Below, piece by piece: positions 35,301-49,413 of a stretch of 64,000 nucleotides of DNA (position 1 is the first letter of the stretch; every line of letters starts with the position of its first letter). Location of the stretch: assembly GCA_017562135.1 (NCBI GenBank), contig QEYB01000448.1:1984001-2048000 (forward strand), in the 5' to 3' direction. The DNA is from Dipylidium caninum (Eukaryota > Platyhelminthes > Cestoda > Cyclophyllidea > Dipylidiidae). Both the position numbers and the translations under genes were made by a program. The notes under the pieces are model-generated. The model saw nothing but the letters and a program-made list of their open reading frames with translations, did no database searches and was not told where the DNA came from.

Positions 35301-38300
35301 GAGGACACAGGGGAATGAAGTGGGCTTTCACTGCCGCCCGTCAAGAAGATTCGTGTTGTAGCCTACGATGCCGTCCCGTGTGTCTTTTTGCCATCAGCTT
35401 GTCTGCACCGGGATAACCAGCTGATATCCCTTAGACTGGTGCCTTGGGATCTCCTCCAAAGTTGTTGGGCGTCGCACTCGCGCTCTCTTGGTCAGCGGAT
35501 CTTTTACTTCTCCGCTCCATGTTGCGATCAGTAGCCGTGGCGACGAGGTGCTCTTATTTGGTATTTTTTAACCCCTCGACTGATGTCTCAACTCGTCTGT
35601 CCATGCCACTACACGAAGGTCGGGCGCCTCAATGACTAAGTGAAACGATGTCCCGCCGATCATCTCTTTTTTCTCCTGGAACAAAATGATGTTTTAATGC
35701 CTCGAGGGAACAACTGCAACAGTTTCTTCCCCCTTACGCAACCGGCAGTGTCGCCATTGATATTCCTCGGGATGGCCATGATCTCTGTGGGGATTCAAAG
35801 GCGCTTTTTTCGTCGCCGCGCCCTTTCATTCGCACATCAACGAGGCGCTTATTGCCTCTGGCTGCGCAGTATGGTCACACAATGGAATTTTTTTAGGCTA
35901 AGTGATTAAGCCGCAGCTCTTTTTTCTCGATACCAATGAGTGCTTCAGCGTCTGCAATGCGAGTAGCAGTCACAGTTTTTTGTGATTCGACCAGATTTCA
36001 GCGAAATACAAAGAATTCGATCATGGGCGTGAGTACCAGACGGCGTGGCACCTCGTCTGAACATTTTGGTCGAGTGACTTTCCTCTTTCACTGACATTCG
36101 GCGTTTGGGAAAGATTTCCCCCCCCCCCCACACCCGGTTTTGTCCGCAACACACCCTCTTGCGGTGTTGGAAGAGCGCAGTGCCCACTTGATGAGGAGGG
36201 TGAGAACCTCAGGGCGCCGTGCCACTTTGGTCACCGTGACGTGGGGTGGGGCGCATCTCAGCCTCCTAAAGGTTAGAATACGAATTTCTCTCCAGTCCTC
36301 CCGGTTGCATTTCGTGGAAATCTAGTGGACATCTCTGCCTCAGAGTTAGATGAATTCACTTACTCGGTTCCGGGTAAAGCGACGATTGGAAAGGACGTCG
36401 ACGCGGCAGAGTTCGTTCTGATGCTGCTCTCTCCTCGCCACGCCGTGAAACGACGCACCACCTACCCATCCCCATTAAACGCCCCGCTCTCGCGTCGAAA
36501 CGCGGGGTACTCGTGTTTATGGCTTTCATTGCACTAAAATCCCCGCCCAAAGCGTTATTTCGGCTCCTCGCCATTACTGCCGCCGTCCTCGCCGTATTCC
36601 ACCTTTGCCAGTACTCGGGCAGTGCAAGCGTTAGAATCTACTTCGTGTGTTTCGACAGCGACGAAAGAGGCCGTTCCACAAGTCCGGCGTTTGCTTTCGG
36701 CGCGTGGTTGTCATTGGCATCAAGCTGGTGCCGGCTTCACCGGATCATCCCGCCTCAAAGAGACCTGCTGCTACGCGAAGACGTGCAGAGCGCACGTCTT
36801 AGCCGCTCTGAGCGGTTGAGCAGAAGTGACTGGCCGCTTGTTTTACGCGCCTCTCTCAGCCACACCCTCATCCTCCGTTTGGGAATTCTACGCTGGGACA
36901 GTCCTGAGCACTCGATTTTCCCACGAAAGGGCTTGCAGTTGTGTGAACCCGTCCTTCATCAAAAGAAGTTGAGATCTGTTGAGATTTTTAGGCCATTGTA
37001 AGTACGGGTTAACCTGGCCATCAGGAGAGCTCATAAAGCGCAGAAATATTTGCCAGCAGGGACGGAAGGCGCTCCATTGGGGCTTCTCTTTGCTCTTGTA
37101 GAATTCCCCTGACTCCAAAAGGGAAGCCCCTGAGTTTCCACGCCAATATACATGATAACTCACGAAAAATAGTTGACATAAAGAGGTAAGAGCCTCAGTG
37201 GCACTAGAGAAGAGGGGTGCACACCCTAACACGCCCAACTGCCAATCCTTGGCTTCGGGTGACAAGAAATCGGTGCCTCAGTTATTTAATCCCACACCAG
37301 CCTGTGTGGAGAAAGCCATCGAATAGGCGAATTGGCCTTCCGAACGACATCGCAAGATCTAGTCCAAGTCGCCTTCTTCCGAGTATGTCCGTCCGGCTTT
37401 CGAACGCCGACCTCCTGTCGCTGATGTGCTCTTCTAATCAAAGCAACACCCACGTGAATCGGCATCGAGGACTGGAACAGTCTGAAAGGCCTCCTGCCAT
37501 GGTGGATCGCCTTTTGGCTGGAATCTCCGCGTGCATGTGGGGCTCTATTCCGACCGCATTTCGTGGGGTCAGTTGATAGAACGGATGGTTTCCTTCCTAC
37601 CCACCTCTTCCAGACGCTTTGGTTGCTCGTTGAAGTCGTCCTCGTCTGCAAAAGTTCCCGACCCTAAGGAGGCGATTCATTTGCATCTCCGGCCCTGGAA
37701 CCTCCAGTTTTTATTATCCTTAAAGCGGGTTCTTTGCAGGCACCCGAGAGAACTGCGAGAACCGGCGCCTAATTGAATGCGATGTCTGCGGAAATCGTGT
37801 GACGAAGAGGTGTAAAGGAAACGCAAAAAGTGGACACACACTCCGCTTGGCCTGCGCGTCGTCCACCTCCAGAGACGTGTTCTGTGCCAAGAGCTTCAAT
37901 TGGATGTCTCGGTAACTTACTTCCTAATACTCTTTTGCCCTTAGATTTCAGTACTATTGTGTGTATGTGTACGTAAAAACATTTGAAATGATTTTGCCGC
38001 AAGATTGAATTAGTTTCTCCTTCGCAAATAATCCGAGGCCATCCACAAAGTCACTCAGCAAACGAATGATCGGGACAAGGCGCCCTGGAAAGGAGATGAA
38101 GGAGGGTCTTTGCCCGTCGGGACGAGTTGAGAACGGATTCTACACGCACATTTTTTGCCTCAAGTTAGAAGGAATCTCTTAAAATGGCCTTGAGAGATGC
38201 AGAATTCTTGGCCCTCAAGAATTCTGAACACCATGCTCTCCAGTATTAAGATCTCCCGTTGGTGAAGCTCATTTTACATTCTTCCAGTCGAAATTCACTA

Positions 38301-40606
38301 AGATATTTGAAGATAAAGGACAAAGAATAAATTTTCCACCAGAGGCGTAGAAAAGAATAGGTGGTTGGCCTGATTTTCGGAATATGGAATGCCCAGGATC
38401 GCATAGCGCCACACGTCACGCAGGGACGAGGAAAGTGGCCCTTCGTTAGAACTGCCTGAAACGAGATTTGATCGGTTCTCTCCTTAAAGATCCATTTGGG
38501 TTGTGAACCGCAAATATCTTAAACACCAGCTGATATGCTGAAAAGTTAACCCTCGAATTTGCTGACAGTTGAGGGTTCGGGCGGTTGGACGGCAAACCGT
38601 CGCATTCTCCGAAACCTCCCATTCACTTCGTGAATCTACTTTACTTCCGATATTCTCATTGTCTCTGTGTTTGGCCCGTTCCTTCACGATCAACCAGCGT
38701 AACGTAGTTCTTGTCCACTCTTCTGTGAACAATGAAACTGTTCTTCTGCCGATGCAGTTACGTAGTCCTCGTCCAAGTTAATTTGGCAGCCGAGAAGGTC
38801 GGATTCGGTCCGATTAGGCCCACTTAAAAATTCCATTCGCCTTAGTGAGCCCAGTCGACTGCTCACAGGGGAGGTAAAGGCGATGGCACGAATGTAGCTA
38901 CTGTAAATCTGACACCTCCCTTGCCGATAGCACGTAGATTGGAAGTCGAGATGGAGTTGAAAAATTAGCTAATACAAGCAAATCCTGCTTTGTTGAAATA
39001 AGTGTCCTTGCTAAAACTATTGCATTGCATTTACTAGTGACTTCTGAACAAAACACCTTTGCTTGCCGTTTTTCCTTACAAATATTCAACCTTTTGAGAG
39101 TCCGATCAAAACTGCGGTCTGTTTCCACCTCAAGTTGTTTCTCATCTCGTCAGCAGTACATTTACTACTGATATTCCCGCAAGTAGTAATTATGAGCAGC
39201 GTTGTCTTCCACGACCCACGAAAGGACTCCTTGATTGAATGTGGAATGTATACTATTATATTAAGATTTATGTCATTGAGATGAGGCTCATCTTCACTTA
39301 AGCTTTGTATCGTGTTATCTCGATCCTTCAACCTTAGTTATTTCTTTATTTGAAATGAGTAAAGAGAAAGTCCTCCTCTACTAAAGAACTAGCAATCTCG
39401 GAAGAAGATAGGTTCTCTGGCGAAACATTAATCTTGGTACAAGTCAATTTTATTCACACTTAACGGTACAACCAGGTGTTAGCAATCTCTGCTAGCTCCA
39501 CCCTGTCAAAGGGAGCGCCATCAATTTGATAAGATCTTTGCCTTTGTCCACTTTTACCGATTATTCGGTAAAGGAGGCCTCACTTGATACATGATATCCA
39601 TTCCAAATAAGAATGTATTAAGTGGGCGGGGGAGTCGGGTCTTCGACCTGACTTTTACCATTGTTGAGTCAACTCAACACGCATGTGGTGTCGGGGGTTG
39701 CGGCAAACCCGTCCCCTCCCATCCCCAACCTGCCCTCCCTCCCCCGGCTGACATCGAGGTGAACATCCGGCCTGTTGATATTCAATTCGGACGAGGCATC
39801 ATTACCGGATGTCCGCATTATTGTTTTAACCGTAAAATAATTGAAATACCTTCACTGTGGTAGTCATATAAATTTTAGACTTCTACGCCACAAACACGAA
39901 ATTTTATTCCAAGCCGTCACCAGGAAGGAGATCAAAGTGTAGAAATCGTTTATATTTACTAAAGACGTTTGCGTCGTACGGAACCCAACCTATTTGTTGT
40001 TTTGCCAACAAAATATAAGTGTCTTCCCTTGACAGCTTTAGCCAATCTTAACATCAAAACCCGTTTGCGTCAAGTCAAAATGATAATGATGAAAGCACCT
40101 TACATTTACCCGTAAGGGTCTTACCTGTGACCAAATTTTAGTATATTTTTTGAGGTTCCATTATGACCCCAATGACGAGCACTGTCATCCAACACTTTCC
40201 TAACCTCTTAATGATGATTCGCTCACCAAAAAATCATGTACGTTGGTAATTTAACTTGATCTTGGTATACTTGTTGTTTACCAGATTCCGACTTCTTTAA
40301 GAAATTCCCATATTCAAGACACTGTTCGCTTACTTTGCTTCGCCATCCATACATTGCATTCGTTTGTGGTAAAATGCTAACCAGTCGTGAACCGGCACAA
40401 GATTCACGCTTCTCTCTACTGTGTTACTGACGTCAAATACGGTAGTTTTGTTTTAAGGGCATTTACAGAGCGTTATCTAACCTAGCTTATACCTGCATCT
40501 TTTAATACCCGCATTAGCATTAATAAAATGAGACCTTAGAAAGAGGAACACCCCCAATTTCGCAATTGCCTTTGCGGCGTGTTGGGTAATTCATCCCCCT
40601 GGGCTG
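29304..40606. other. 11-kb gene desert
   Basis: No open frame here matches a family I know, and none chains into a spliced gene. 29.3-34.2 kb is AT-rich; 34.4-38 kb is GC-rich, with more and longer open frames on both strands (for example 36513-37001 plus, 34239-34778 minus), which is expected from composition alone. A strong hairpin pair lies at 36778-36815. Unrecognised exons or degraded mobile elements remain possible. Confidence 0.35.
36778..36815. other. two adjacent perfect hairpins
   Basis: AAGACGTGC (36778-36786) pairs with GCACGTCTT (36792-36800) around a 5-nt loop: nine perfect pairs. Two bases later CCGCT/AGCGG forms a second stem with a 3-nt loop. No function is assigned. Confidence 0.5.
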
Positions 40607-40735
40607 ATTGGTTGGGATAATCTCCTTACCGGCCAATTAACTCTAAAGACGGGCGCATTGTCTGCTGATTGGCTAAATGGCATAGACGCACGTGTACTTA
40701 CGTGCTATTAGCGCGCTTGGGTAGGGGCTTAAAAC
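40607..40735 (+). promoter_or_regulatory. probable promoter of the ETS gene
   Basis: Three CCAAT boxes in alternating orientation: ATTGG at 40607 and 40668, CCAAT at 40633. A CACGTG E-box at 40689-40694, a GGGTAGGGGC GC-box-like element and a TTAAAA near 40730 follow. About 95 bases downstream is an ATG followed at once by a GTGAGT donor that joins in phase to the ETS gene's second exon. Order and spacing resemble a polymerase II promoter pointing to the right. Confidence 0.5.
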
Positions 40736-40827
40736 CGCTGTATCGATAGTCAGCCCAAACATAGCAACTCTTATACCATCAATTTCCGCAACCACTCTTG
40801 AGGAGGAGTCCCGTTTCCTGTTTCTAC

Positions 40828-43800
40828 ATGTCTGTGAGTTTATATTTGGTTTCTATTGCTCCATTCTCCGTGCCACGTGCAATGCTTCCGCTGCCTTTGT
40901 CGATTAGCACTTCTTCTCGGTAGAGTTATCATTTCTTGTAAAGAGTCATTCGATTCATTAACCGGCCTAATAGTCAACTTGATTTCATAGGTTTCAAGAG
41001 TAAAATGCTCACCTCTACTTTGCAAGTCAATCTCACTCTTCAAGTGGTAAAAAGATTCACTAAAGCTTAAGTACGGGTGAGTAGGCAGCAAAAAAGAGTA
41101 ACTCGTTTTCGTAATGCCTTTCCGTCGGCCCATCCTATTAATTGCCTTTATGAAGAGCAACATTTTATCACACCCCGACCGTCCCAGTTAGCTCTCATAG
41201 CTAGCCCATTACCTGTCACAACCGTATGCTGATTGCTGCCTCTCCTAGTTTTCTCTCTTTCCCTCTGTAGTTACCATTTCCCATTTCATTTTATTTGAAA
41301 AGGTTTATCCTGATATTCTGTAGACCCAATGGACTCGGCTATTGTTCTTAATAGGGTGTGGAATAGTCCCAACCTTCTTTTCATTCTCGTATTGTAGAGA
41401 TAGGCCTTAACTACCCCTTGAATGCCTTTTGAAGGTGGACCTTCTTTCCTCTGACTTTTCTGGCTTATAGATATTTCTCGCTAAGTCCTTTTTTATTTAG
41501 GTAGTTATTTGAAAGCCTGATATGTCCACGTTTCTCTGAGGTCATATGATTTAACTCCTTTTGATATCTAAACAGCCTTTCTTAAAAAAACAGAACTTTG
41601 GCGAAATTAAGTCGCGTCGAAAACTTATCCACTGCTCCCGTAGCAAAGGTAGGCGTCACTCGGAAGGACGCAGACACAAACCGCTGCCATTCCCCCCCAC
41701 TTGTCACTTCGCACCGGAGGTATTTCGAGGCTGAGATGCGCCTCCTTTAACCACTAAACTCGTGCACACGAGCTCACTAACCAACCGGCCTGGCAGTCCG
41801 GGCAGGCAGGCAAGTGGAATAGGCGGGTCCAAGTGACACACACCCTGACCCCACGCCACTGAGACCGAGCGACCGACCGGCCGACCGACTGATTGAACGA
41901 ACGAACAAACGCCTGACTAACTGCCTGGTAAACGCACGCGGCTACTGTACGTAGGCATCGCCGTGGTGCTTCGACGATATAAACACCACCACGATACATG
42001 CTGATGAACGCACATGCATGCTTGTGTACACGTCACAATATACATTTGTGTGTGTGTGTGTGTGTGTGCGAGAGTGAGAGAGTGAGAGAGAGCCATAGAT
42101 AGTTACTTAACGCCTCACCCGGAGTCCGCGGCCCTGGCGCTTGTTTGTCCAACAGTCAGGCTTCAGCTTGGATGGGGGACCGACCGGGTGGGGGCCACTG
42201 TTTGGAATGAACCGTCTTCCAGCAGAACGGCTATTTGTTAATGAGAGTTGTCTTTGTCTCTTTGACGCCATCGTTGTTAGCGGAACGAGCCCTGTGAGCT
42301 AGTCCGTGCTGTGTACGCTTGTTTCAGTTGTCAATTCAGAGTTGCTGGCAATTCGACGTGGGAATGATGTTGCATGGCGAGGGTATGGCGGTTCAGACGC
42401 CGACGGGGGAGGCAGCGCGGATGGAGATGGGCGAGGATGAGATGGTCGGAGAGGCTGATATGCCGCGATACATGCCGCCGGACAACGCTACGGCGACGGC
42501 AACAGTCCAATCACCTCTCGGTCCTCTTCCCCCACAATCGTCCGCCACACTATTACGACCGCCGCCACCGCTTTCGCCTCTCACCTTCTCCTCCCGCGCT
42601 CCCATGGGCGGCAGTCTCTACTCGGCCTCCGTGAACGGATACTACTGGACCCTGAACACCGCCTTCGCCCAGCCACATGCCTTCAAGCAGGTCCAACAGT
42701 ACCATTCCAGCGCTTATTCTCTCGCCTCAAGTGAGCTCCGACTCTTTGTTCTTGTGAAAGATAAATTTCCATTTTAAGCCGGTCGCGGGGACTGAATCCA
42801 CCATTACCGCAGGTTTTAAGGGTTTTGCGTTTTCTGAAATGGCCATTTCACGCGCCTGTTTATACAGGGGTCGTGGCTTAGTCCCCCCCCCCCCCCCCCC
42901 GGACACCGCTCCTGCGCAGCTCACCTCACGCAACTAGCCATCCGCCCATTCACCCCCTCCTCCCTCCCCCTCATCGTGTCAGCAGAAAACCCGGTCCTAA
43001 TGCGAATGCGCATGTCAGATCCACAAAAGTGTGCTTCTTATCGCCATCATCCCTGACGGACGATGTGTTCGGTCATGAGAGCCATCGGGAGGGTTCAGGG
43101 GTTGTAGAGATTATTGGTGCGCAATTTAAGCACCTTTGGACATCGTGGACACTTGCACGTCACTCCCCTACGCCGCCGCTGCCGCCGCCGCCACCACCCC
43201 TTCCTGCCCCTTCCTGCCCCTCCATCTAAACTCTAATTTTGTGCTCTGGCTGGATCGTCTAAACTGCGACGCTCGCTGCATGCAGTTGGGATGGGACTTC
43301 GACATACACGCTCTTGCCTCGCCTGTCACTGATGGTCAAACTCGTCGCAAAGGCTCTGTGGCCACAGTGTTGTCGCGGTTACGTTGACTTCTTTGTGCTT
43401 CAAGACGACTTTAACAGCGCTGTGTTTGTAAATACCCTCACTTTTCCGGTTTCTGCCAGAACAGGTCGCAGATCTGTCTGTGATCGTCCCCTCGCCCCAC
43501 TAACACGCGCTGTTAAAGGCTTCACTGTCGTCGTCGTTCAAGCTTCAAGGATTTTCGTAATGTGCGTCTGAGACAGACAATGTCATTTTGCATCCGATGT
43601 GGTTAAAAAGTAATTACTTCGCCATTTCGAGCTTTCTCCCACAAGAAGAGTCTCTGTAATCAAGAGCTACTTTGACTTTTTCCCACAGCCACCACTTCTG
43701 CCACCTTGGCTAAATGGGCTCACTAGATTCCACGTTTCTAGCATGAGGATTTCATGCGCCTGGCGCCCATCTGCGTCTGTTGACGGGTTCAATTACCGTA

Positions 43801-44238
43801 AGTTCCCATCAATTTCTTCGGTCCGTCCCCGACAGATAGTGTCAAAGAAGTGCAAGTGGGGGGGGGGGGGGAGGGGCCAAAGTACCTAGGCTGGGCCGAT
43901 TTACTCTCACATCCACTTCCACCTTCAAATGCGTTAGCAGCCGTCCAGATAAAGTATAAACCTGGCGTGTCTCTACCTTCCCCTCCCGGTCATCCCCCCT
44001 CCCCCTTCTCCTACCCCACCGGTCTAACGCAGTCGTTATTTCGGCAAGATTAAAACGAGTAGACGGATCCGCACATGTGCGGCTGCCTCGCTAGGTCGAC
44101 ACTATCTGTACGTATGTATTGTGCGTTTATATTGTATGTATGTATTTATTGTACGTATGCGCGACATAGGGCACCGCGTGCATCATTAAACACATATTTC
44201 AAAATTGTCCGGTTGCACAGTCCAGTGTACTTTCTTTG

Positions 44239-44275
<37 letters not shown>

Positions 44276-47200
44276 ACGTCTTTACTTTCATAACAGCCAG
44301 TCCAGACGTGCGCGTGTGCCTTTGAACGTCTCCAGGCTCGCCAGCCCGTTCATTTGCGTGCGTGCGTGCGTGTGTGTGTGCACGGACGAGTTTATCAAGG
44401 CAGAGAAAAGATCGATTTTTGGCAAACCGATGCCGCACCCTCCTGCTTCTGCCTTCCCCCCTCCCCCTCCCCCCTCTCCCCCTCCGCTGCCCGCTCCCCC
44501 CGGTGGCTGCGTTTCGTGTCCCCGCGTGATTTATCCGACTTGCACGCGTCCGCGTGAGTGCACCCTCGGACCCGGAGTCGCGCCTCGAGCCTGGCCGGGG
44601 GGCGGGGGCGGGGGCGGAGGCGGAGGCGCGGCAGTGCGGTGCGGTGCGAGGCGGTGCGAGGCGAGGCCAGATAAAGGCTCGGTGATCGTTCGGTTCGGCG
44701 GTGACGCAGACAGGCGCCACAACGAGGAGTGACTTGTTTAATCGAGTGCCACACAATTCCAACACACCCCTTCTCGTAGGCATTTGCGTGTCTTGCGGTC
44801 AAGACTCGAGACTGTATTGGCTCAAACGTGCCACGACCCTTTGCGATGAAACCACAGTCTGTAGTTAGGCCAATGGAGCATATGAGACGTCGACCGCCTT
44901 AGGCTCCAGAGCGGATCGGGTCTAATCGCATGAGCCCACACGAACACACGCTGGGAGTACGGACACCCGAGCAGTCTGCGCCGCTCTCGTGATCATCTCG
45001 AGTAAACTCGTGGATGCAGTGCCCTCGGAATTTGCGCTAGGCGGCGCCTGACACGGCTTATCCGAATGCCAATGAATCCACCTGATTTTTACTGTCATAC
45101 TTTAATGCAACCTCCTTACGGCGCTTTCACGGGGGAAACGGTTGCCAGAATACGCTTATTGTGTCGACATAAACGAATGATCACAGATTACCGCGGTGGT
45201 GTACTTTTGAGGCGTTTACCGCACGTCGGTGACATGTGTTTAGGCTGCCGCGAGGGCTGTCACTAAAACACATCCTATCACTTGTGTCTGGAGGCTCGAT
45301 TCTGCATTTCATCCACTCGACGAAGTGCGCTGCCACCGGCAGTGAAACGGGACGTGGCACACACGGTGCCGGTTACAAATGTTTGACTTAACCACCGGCA
45401 GCAGCGGCAGCAGCAATTGTGCCGCCGAGTCAGTTCTCCGAGTCCCCTCGGGCCTGGCGAGATTCACCTTCTAACGCATCGCCTCGCAATTACTTCAGCA
45501 GACTCGCATGCCATATTTTACAAGCATCCGAGCTGTGCAGGATAGCACGAACAGATTTTACCCGCTGCACAGACTGGGGCGACAGGGTGGCCACGCGGCC
45601 TCGCACATGGGGAGGTAGAAGGGTCTGAGGAGTGGAGGGTAAACAACTGGTAAACAAATGCACACCTGTGCGTGGGCGAGTTTACTAAATCTCCGGCGGG
45701 AAGACGTTCCACCAGTCGCCCCGCTCTCCCGCAGGTTGGACCACCTTCTCCTTTGGGTGGATATCTTGTAGGAGGACTGGCCGAGGCACACGCGCAAGTG
45801 CTGACATGAAAAGACAACATAAACACCAGAGTGGCGGAGTGTCAGCCACAGTCAACGACGACTAGTGTCAGTCTGCTCACCACCATCAGTTGCCCTCTTG
45901 CCTCTCCTTCTCGTTTCCTTTTGGCAGGTTTCGAGTTGCAGGGGAGGTGTGTTTATGTGTTACACGTTTTATTTACTGAAGTCATTTCGACATGCGTGCC
46001 AGTGCATGAGGTGTGGGCTAACTCAATCAGCACCTTTAGGAACCGTTTGCGCCACACGTTTGCACGCGTCGGGCGGGAATGTGTGGACGGAGGTGGAGGC
46101 GTCCACGCCCTAGTCCCGCGCCCTTTTGTTCACCCGAGGCGCGGGTGCCCTGACTTGCGATGGCATAGACAGTTTCGTGTGTTGCATTGTGGAGTTGGCG
46201 TTCCCCATCCGCATCACTGCGCACCGGGCGGCATGGAGTCGCACCGGCGCTGCCTCTGCCGCCACCGCCACCGCCATTACCACCGCCGCCGACGCTCGTT
46301 AGGCGTCCGCACTCAACAAGTATCGCACTGTTTATGCGGCCGAAGAGACAAGATTGTGTGCAGAAGGGAGCGCCTCACACTTTACAGTGGCACAACACGC
46401 GGCCGAGGGGTAAGGAGGGCCACCGTGCCGCCCCATTTGTCACGCTCTCTCGACGGTCAGGCGGTCCACGCACACACGCGATACACTCCGAAGTCGTGCA
46501 GTCGATGCCCTTCCCACGTGTGAACTTTAAACCTCTGAGAAACAGTGGCTACGATAGATGAAACGTCCGACTGCCGTCTTGAGGCTGCGCTGCATCCGCA
46601 CAGCGTTGTTCTCCGCCGAAGAAGGCGACCAGCCTTCTCTCTCCAGTCAGTCATTGTGGAGGAAATTGGGCGGCAAGGAGTCCGCGCATCAACCGATTTC
46701 ACCTAGTGGCGGTGGACAAAATCGTATTTCTCCGTAGGGGTAATTTGCCTGCCTTGATCGCCGCACTCGTGCCACCGGGACCCTGCTGCCACAGCGCCTT
46801 TGTGAAAGCAGTCAGCTTAATTTTTTTGCCTTACCTTTCACGAGATGTCACTTGGGTGAGTTTTTCCGCAGCGTGAGGGACTCGAGGTAGCATCAGGTTT
46901 CTGCGGTGATTTATTAATTCCACAAGAGTTAGACAGTGCGGAATGTGATGATGCCTTTGGGTGCACTCCATAACTCCTCACAGAATGGCAGCGCAACGAC
47001 TGACATGTCATCGACATCAGGGGACACCCGGACGGCTACCGATCAAGCTTTAAAATGATTTATCGTGGCCACTTGTCCGTCCGAGAGTGATGGAAGCTGA
47101 ATCACGCCTCGGTGACGTCGAGCTCACGCAAAGCGGACGCGCGACTGCACCAATCCACCGAGGTGGCCGCAGAGTGAGACGGAGGCAAACGGGTGGGTTT

Positions 47201-49381
47201 GAAATGGCTTAAGTTCGTCAAGCAGGAAGCGCCAGTCAGCCCGAGGTGGGTTGTGCAGGAATAACTCTTCAACAGCTGCCAGGGGGATCAGCTGTTGTTT
47301 TGAGGGAGGATTTATGCTGTAGATGTGGCGCTGATTTATCTGCCCCTCGGTGAAGCGGAGAAAAGGGGAGGAAAATTGGGTCGGGGCGTGTTGTGGTCAT
47401 TTCGAAGTAGGACATTTATCACTCTTTCTCTCCCTCCCTCCCTCACCCATCCGCCCACTTACTCACTTATTCGTTCGTACAAACGTACGAGGTCGCCTCC
47501 TTGGACCAGCGTCGGATCTTGTCTCCACTGGCGTGGCGTGATTTCCTCCCTTGAAATAGCTTATGAACAGTAGGGTGACAGTGGGAGAAAGAGTTTCGCC
47601 GTCTCTCTGGTCGTCTCAGAGCTGCTCCCGGTGCCATCCAACTCGGACTCGAAGATAGCCTTGCGTCTTCAGGCGCATTGTCCCGTTGCTGGGCTGAGGA
47701 CACGCCCGTCTACGTGAGGTCTACCTGGAAGAAGAAATAGTGCCAGCTTCTTAACAGCCGGTTTTACGCGGCCCCTCGCGCTCTCCAGTGCAAACTGCTC
47801 CTACTCCATCCTCCCAACAAACATCGTATCTGCGTCAACCGTAGTTGCGTTCTCCTCGGCAAAAAAGCCTGTCCGGACATAGGAGAGGTTAAATTTGCAC
47901 CCAAGGACTTCAACCGACGACGTCCTGCCACTTCAGAAGCCTTCTGAAACCGGTGTAATAATTAACAAAATATTTGGAGGTGGGAGAGGGGGAGAAGACA
48001 GCATTCACTCCAAGAAACCACCGCGGAAGTTAGGAAAGTGCATACGTACATACGCAGGTGAGTGACAAGGTAAGAAAGGTGAAAAGCATCTCACGGTGAG
48101 GCCGCGGTGACAGAGAAGAAATAGGGTTTGGGTGCCACGGACATACTGCCAGCGCCGGCTTCGAGGAGCGCCGTTTGTCAGCACATGATCAAATATACGC
48201 CTCCCCCCTCACTCCTCTCCCGCGCCTACTCCTCACAAAGACACCAGTATGAAACGCGTTCGAACAGTGAATTTTAAAGCATGTACAAGGGGGACAGCGA
48301 AGAGCCGACCGGACGGGACAAGACGGGACAGAACGGAGCGAAGACGTGCATAGACGCAGGCACAGGCATGGGGACGGAACGGAACGGAACGGGACGGGAC
48401 GGGACGACGGAGACGGGGGCGGGGACAGGCAAGAGAAAGGGGAAGAGAAAAGGGAAGGGGAAGGGGAGGACGAGAGCGGCTGTGGGTGGAGAGGAAGAGT
48501 GAGGGGAGAGGTGGAACGAGGGGGTTATGGGAAGTGGAGGGGGGAAGGGGCGGGGATGGCAGAAGTCAAAAGTAAACTTCAGTAGAGTGCAAACGAAAGG
48601 GAGTGTGCAGTGGGACGGAGGATAACACGGGTGGGAGGAGGAGGAGGCGGAGGGGCGGCGGGGGCAGCGTGGTGGTTGAGGCGGTGGCGGTAACATTGAT
48701 GGAGGAGGAGGAGGAGGAGGAGACGAGGAGGTGGAGAAAGAGGTGGCGGTGGCGGTGGCGGTGACGGAGGGAGGGAGGGAGAGAGAGGGAGAGAGTGGGA
48801 GGGAACATCACGACGACAACAGCTGCACGTATGTGCCCTCGTCGCCGCTGATGCTAATCGCTTCCTCGAGAAGGCGATGATGATGAGGCAGCACAGGTGG
48901 GAGTTGGTGCCTTTCACTCTCGTTGACAAATTTTCACGCTTTCGTGGCCCACATCGTACCTGTGCACACCAGCATGCAGAGATGGGGAGACGAGTGCGGT
49001 TGCACAGTTGTCAAGACGCAGCAACAGACCGCCACTTCTTCTTCTTCTCCACTTATCGTCAGTGACAATGGCCTGACAGCGACCATTGACGACACTGAGT
49101 GGTGGGTCAGGCTCTGCTCAACCTCTGCCGTTTTCGAGGTCACCGAGACTGTGGAGCAGTTGCGGACCAAAGGCTGAGGCGATGCAAGTGGCAGACTGGG
49201 GCGAGGAGAAAGAGAAAGAGAAAGAGAAAGAGGAGGAGGAGAAGGAGAAGGAGGAGTAGGAGTAGAGAGGAGGAGGAGGAGGAGGAGGAGAAGGGAAGGA
49301 CGAGGTGTGTTGAATGTCGTCCACCGATTAGACTCGAGCACCATCACCCGTGGTTGAAATCAACGCAACGTGTGTGTTTGT

Positions 49382-49413
<32 letters not shown>

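Larger units (their letters stand above)
42731..48236 (+). other. large ETS-gene intron, first part
   Basis: After a GTGAGC donor at 42731, about 5.5 kb of GC-rich sequence without an exon I can support. It contains the homopolymer, trinucleotide and G-rich tracts listed separately. Many long open frames here follow from the composition. Confidence 0.5.

Noticed and set aside
44199..44802. Overlapping open frames of 135-194 codons on both strands with poly-Arg and poly-Pro runs
   Set aside because: They follow from GGC/GAC repeats and C-rich tracts; no family motif and no consistent exon borders.
48274..49347. Pro/Ser/Arg-rich open frames in duplication copy 1 (and the same in copy 2)
   Set aside because: Produced by GGA, GGC and GAAAGA repeats; composition explains the absence of stops.
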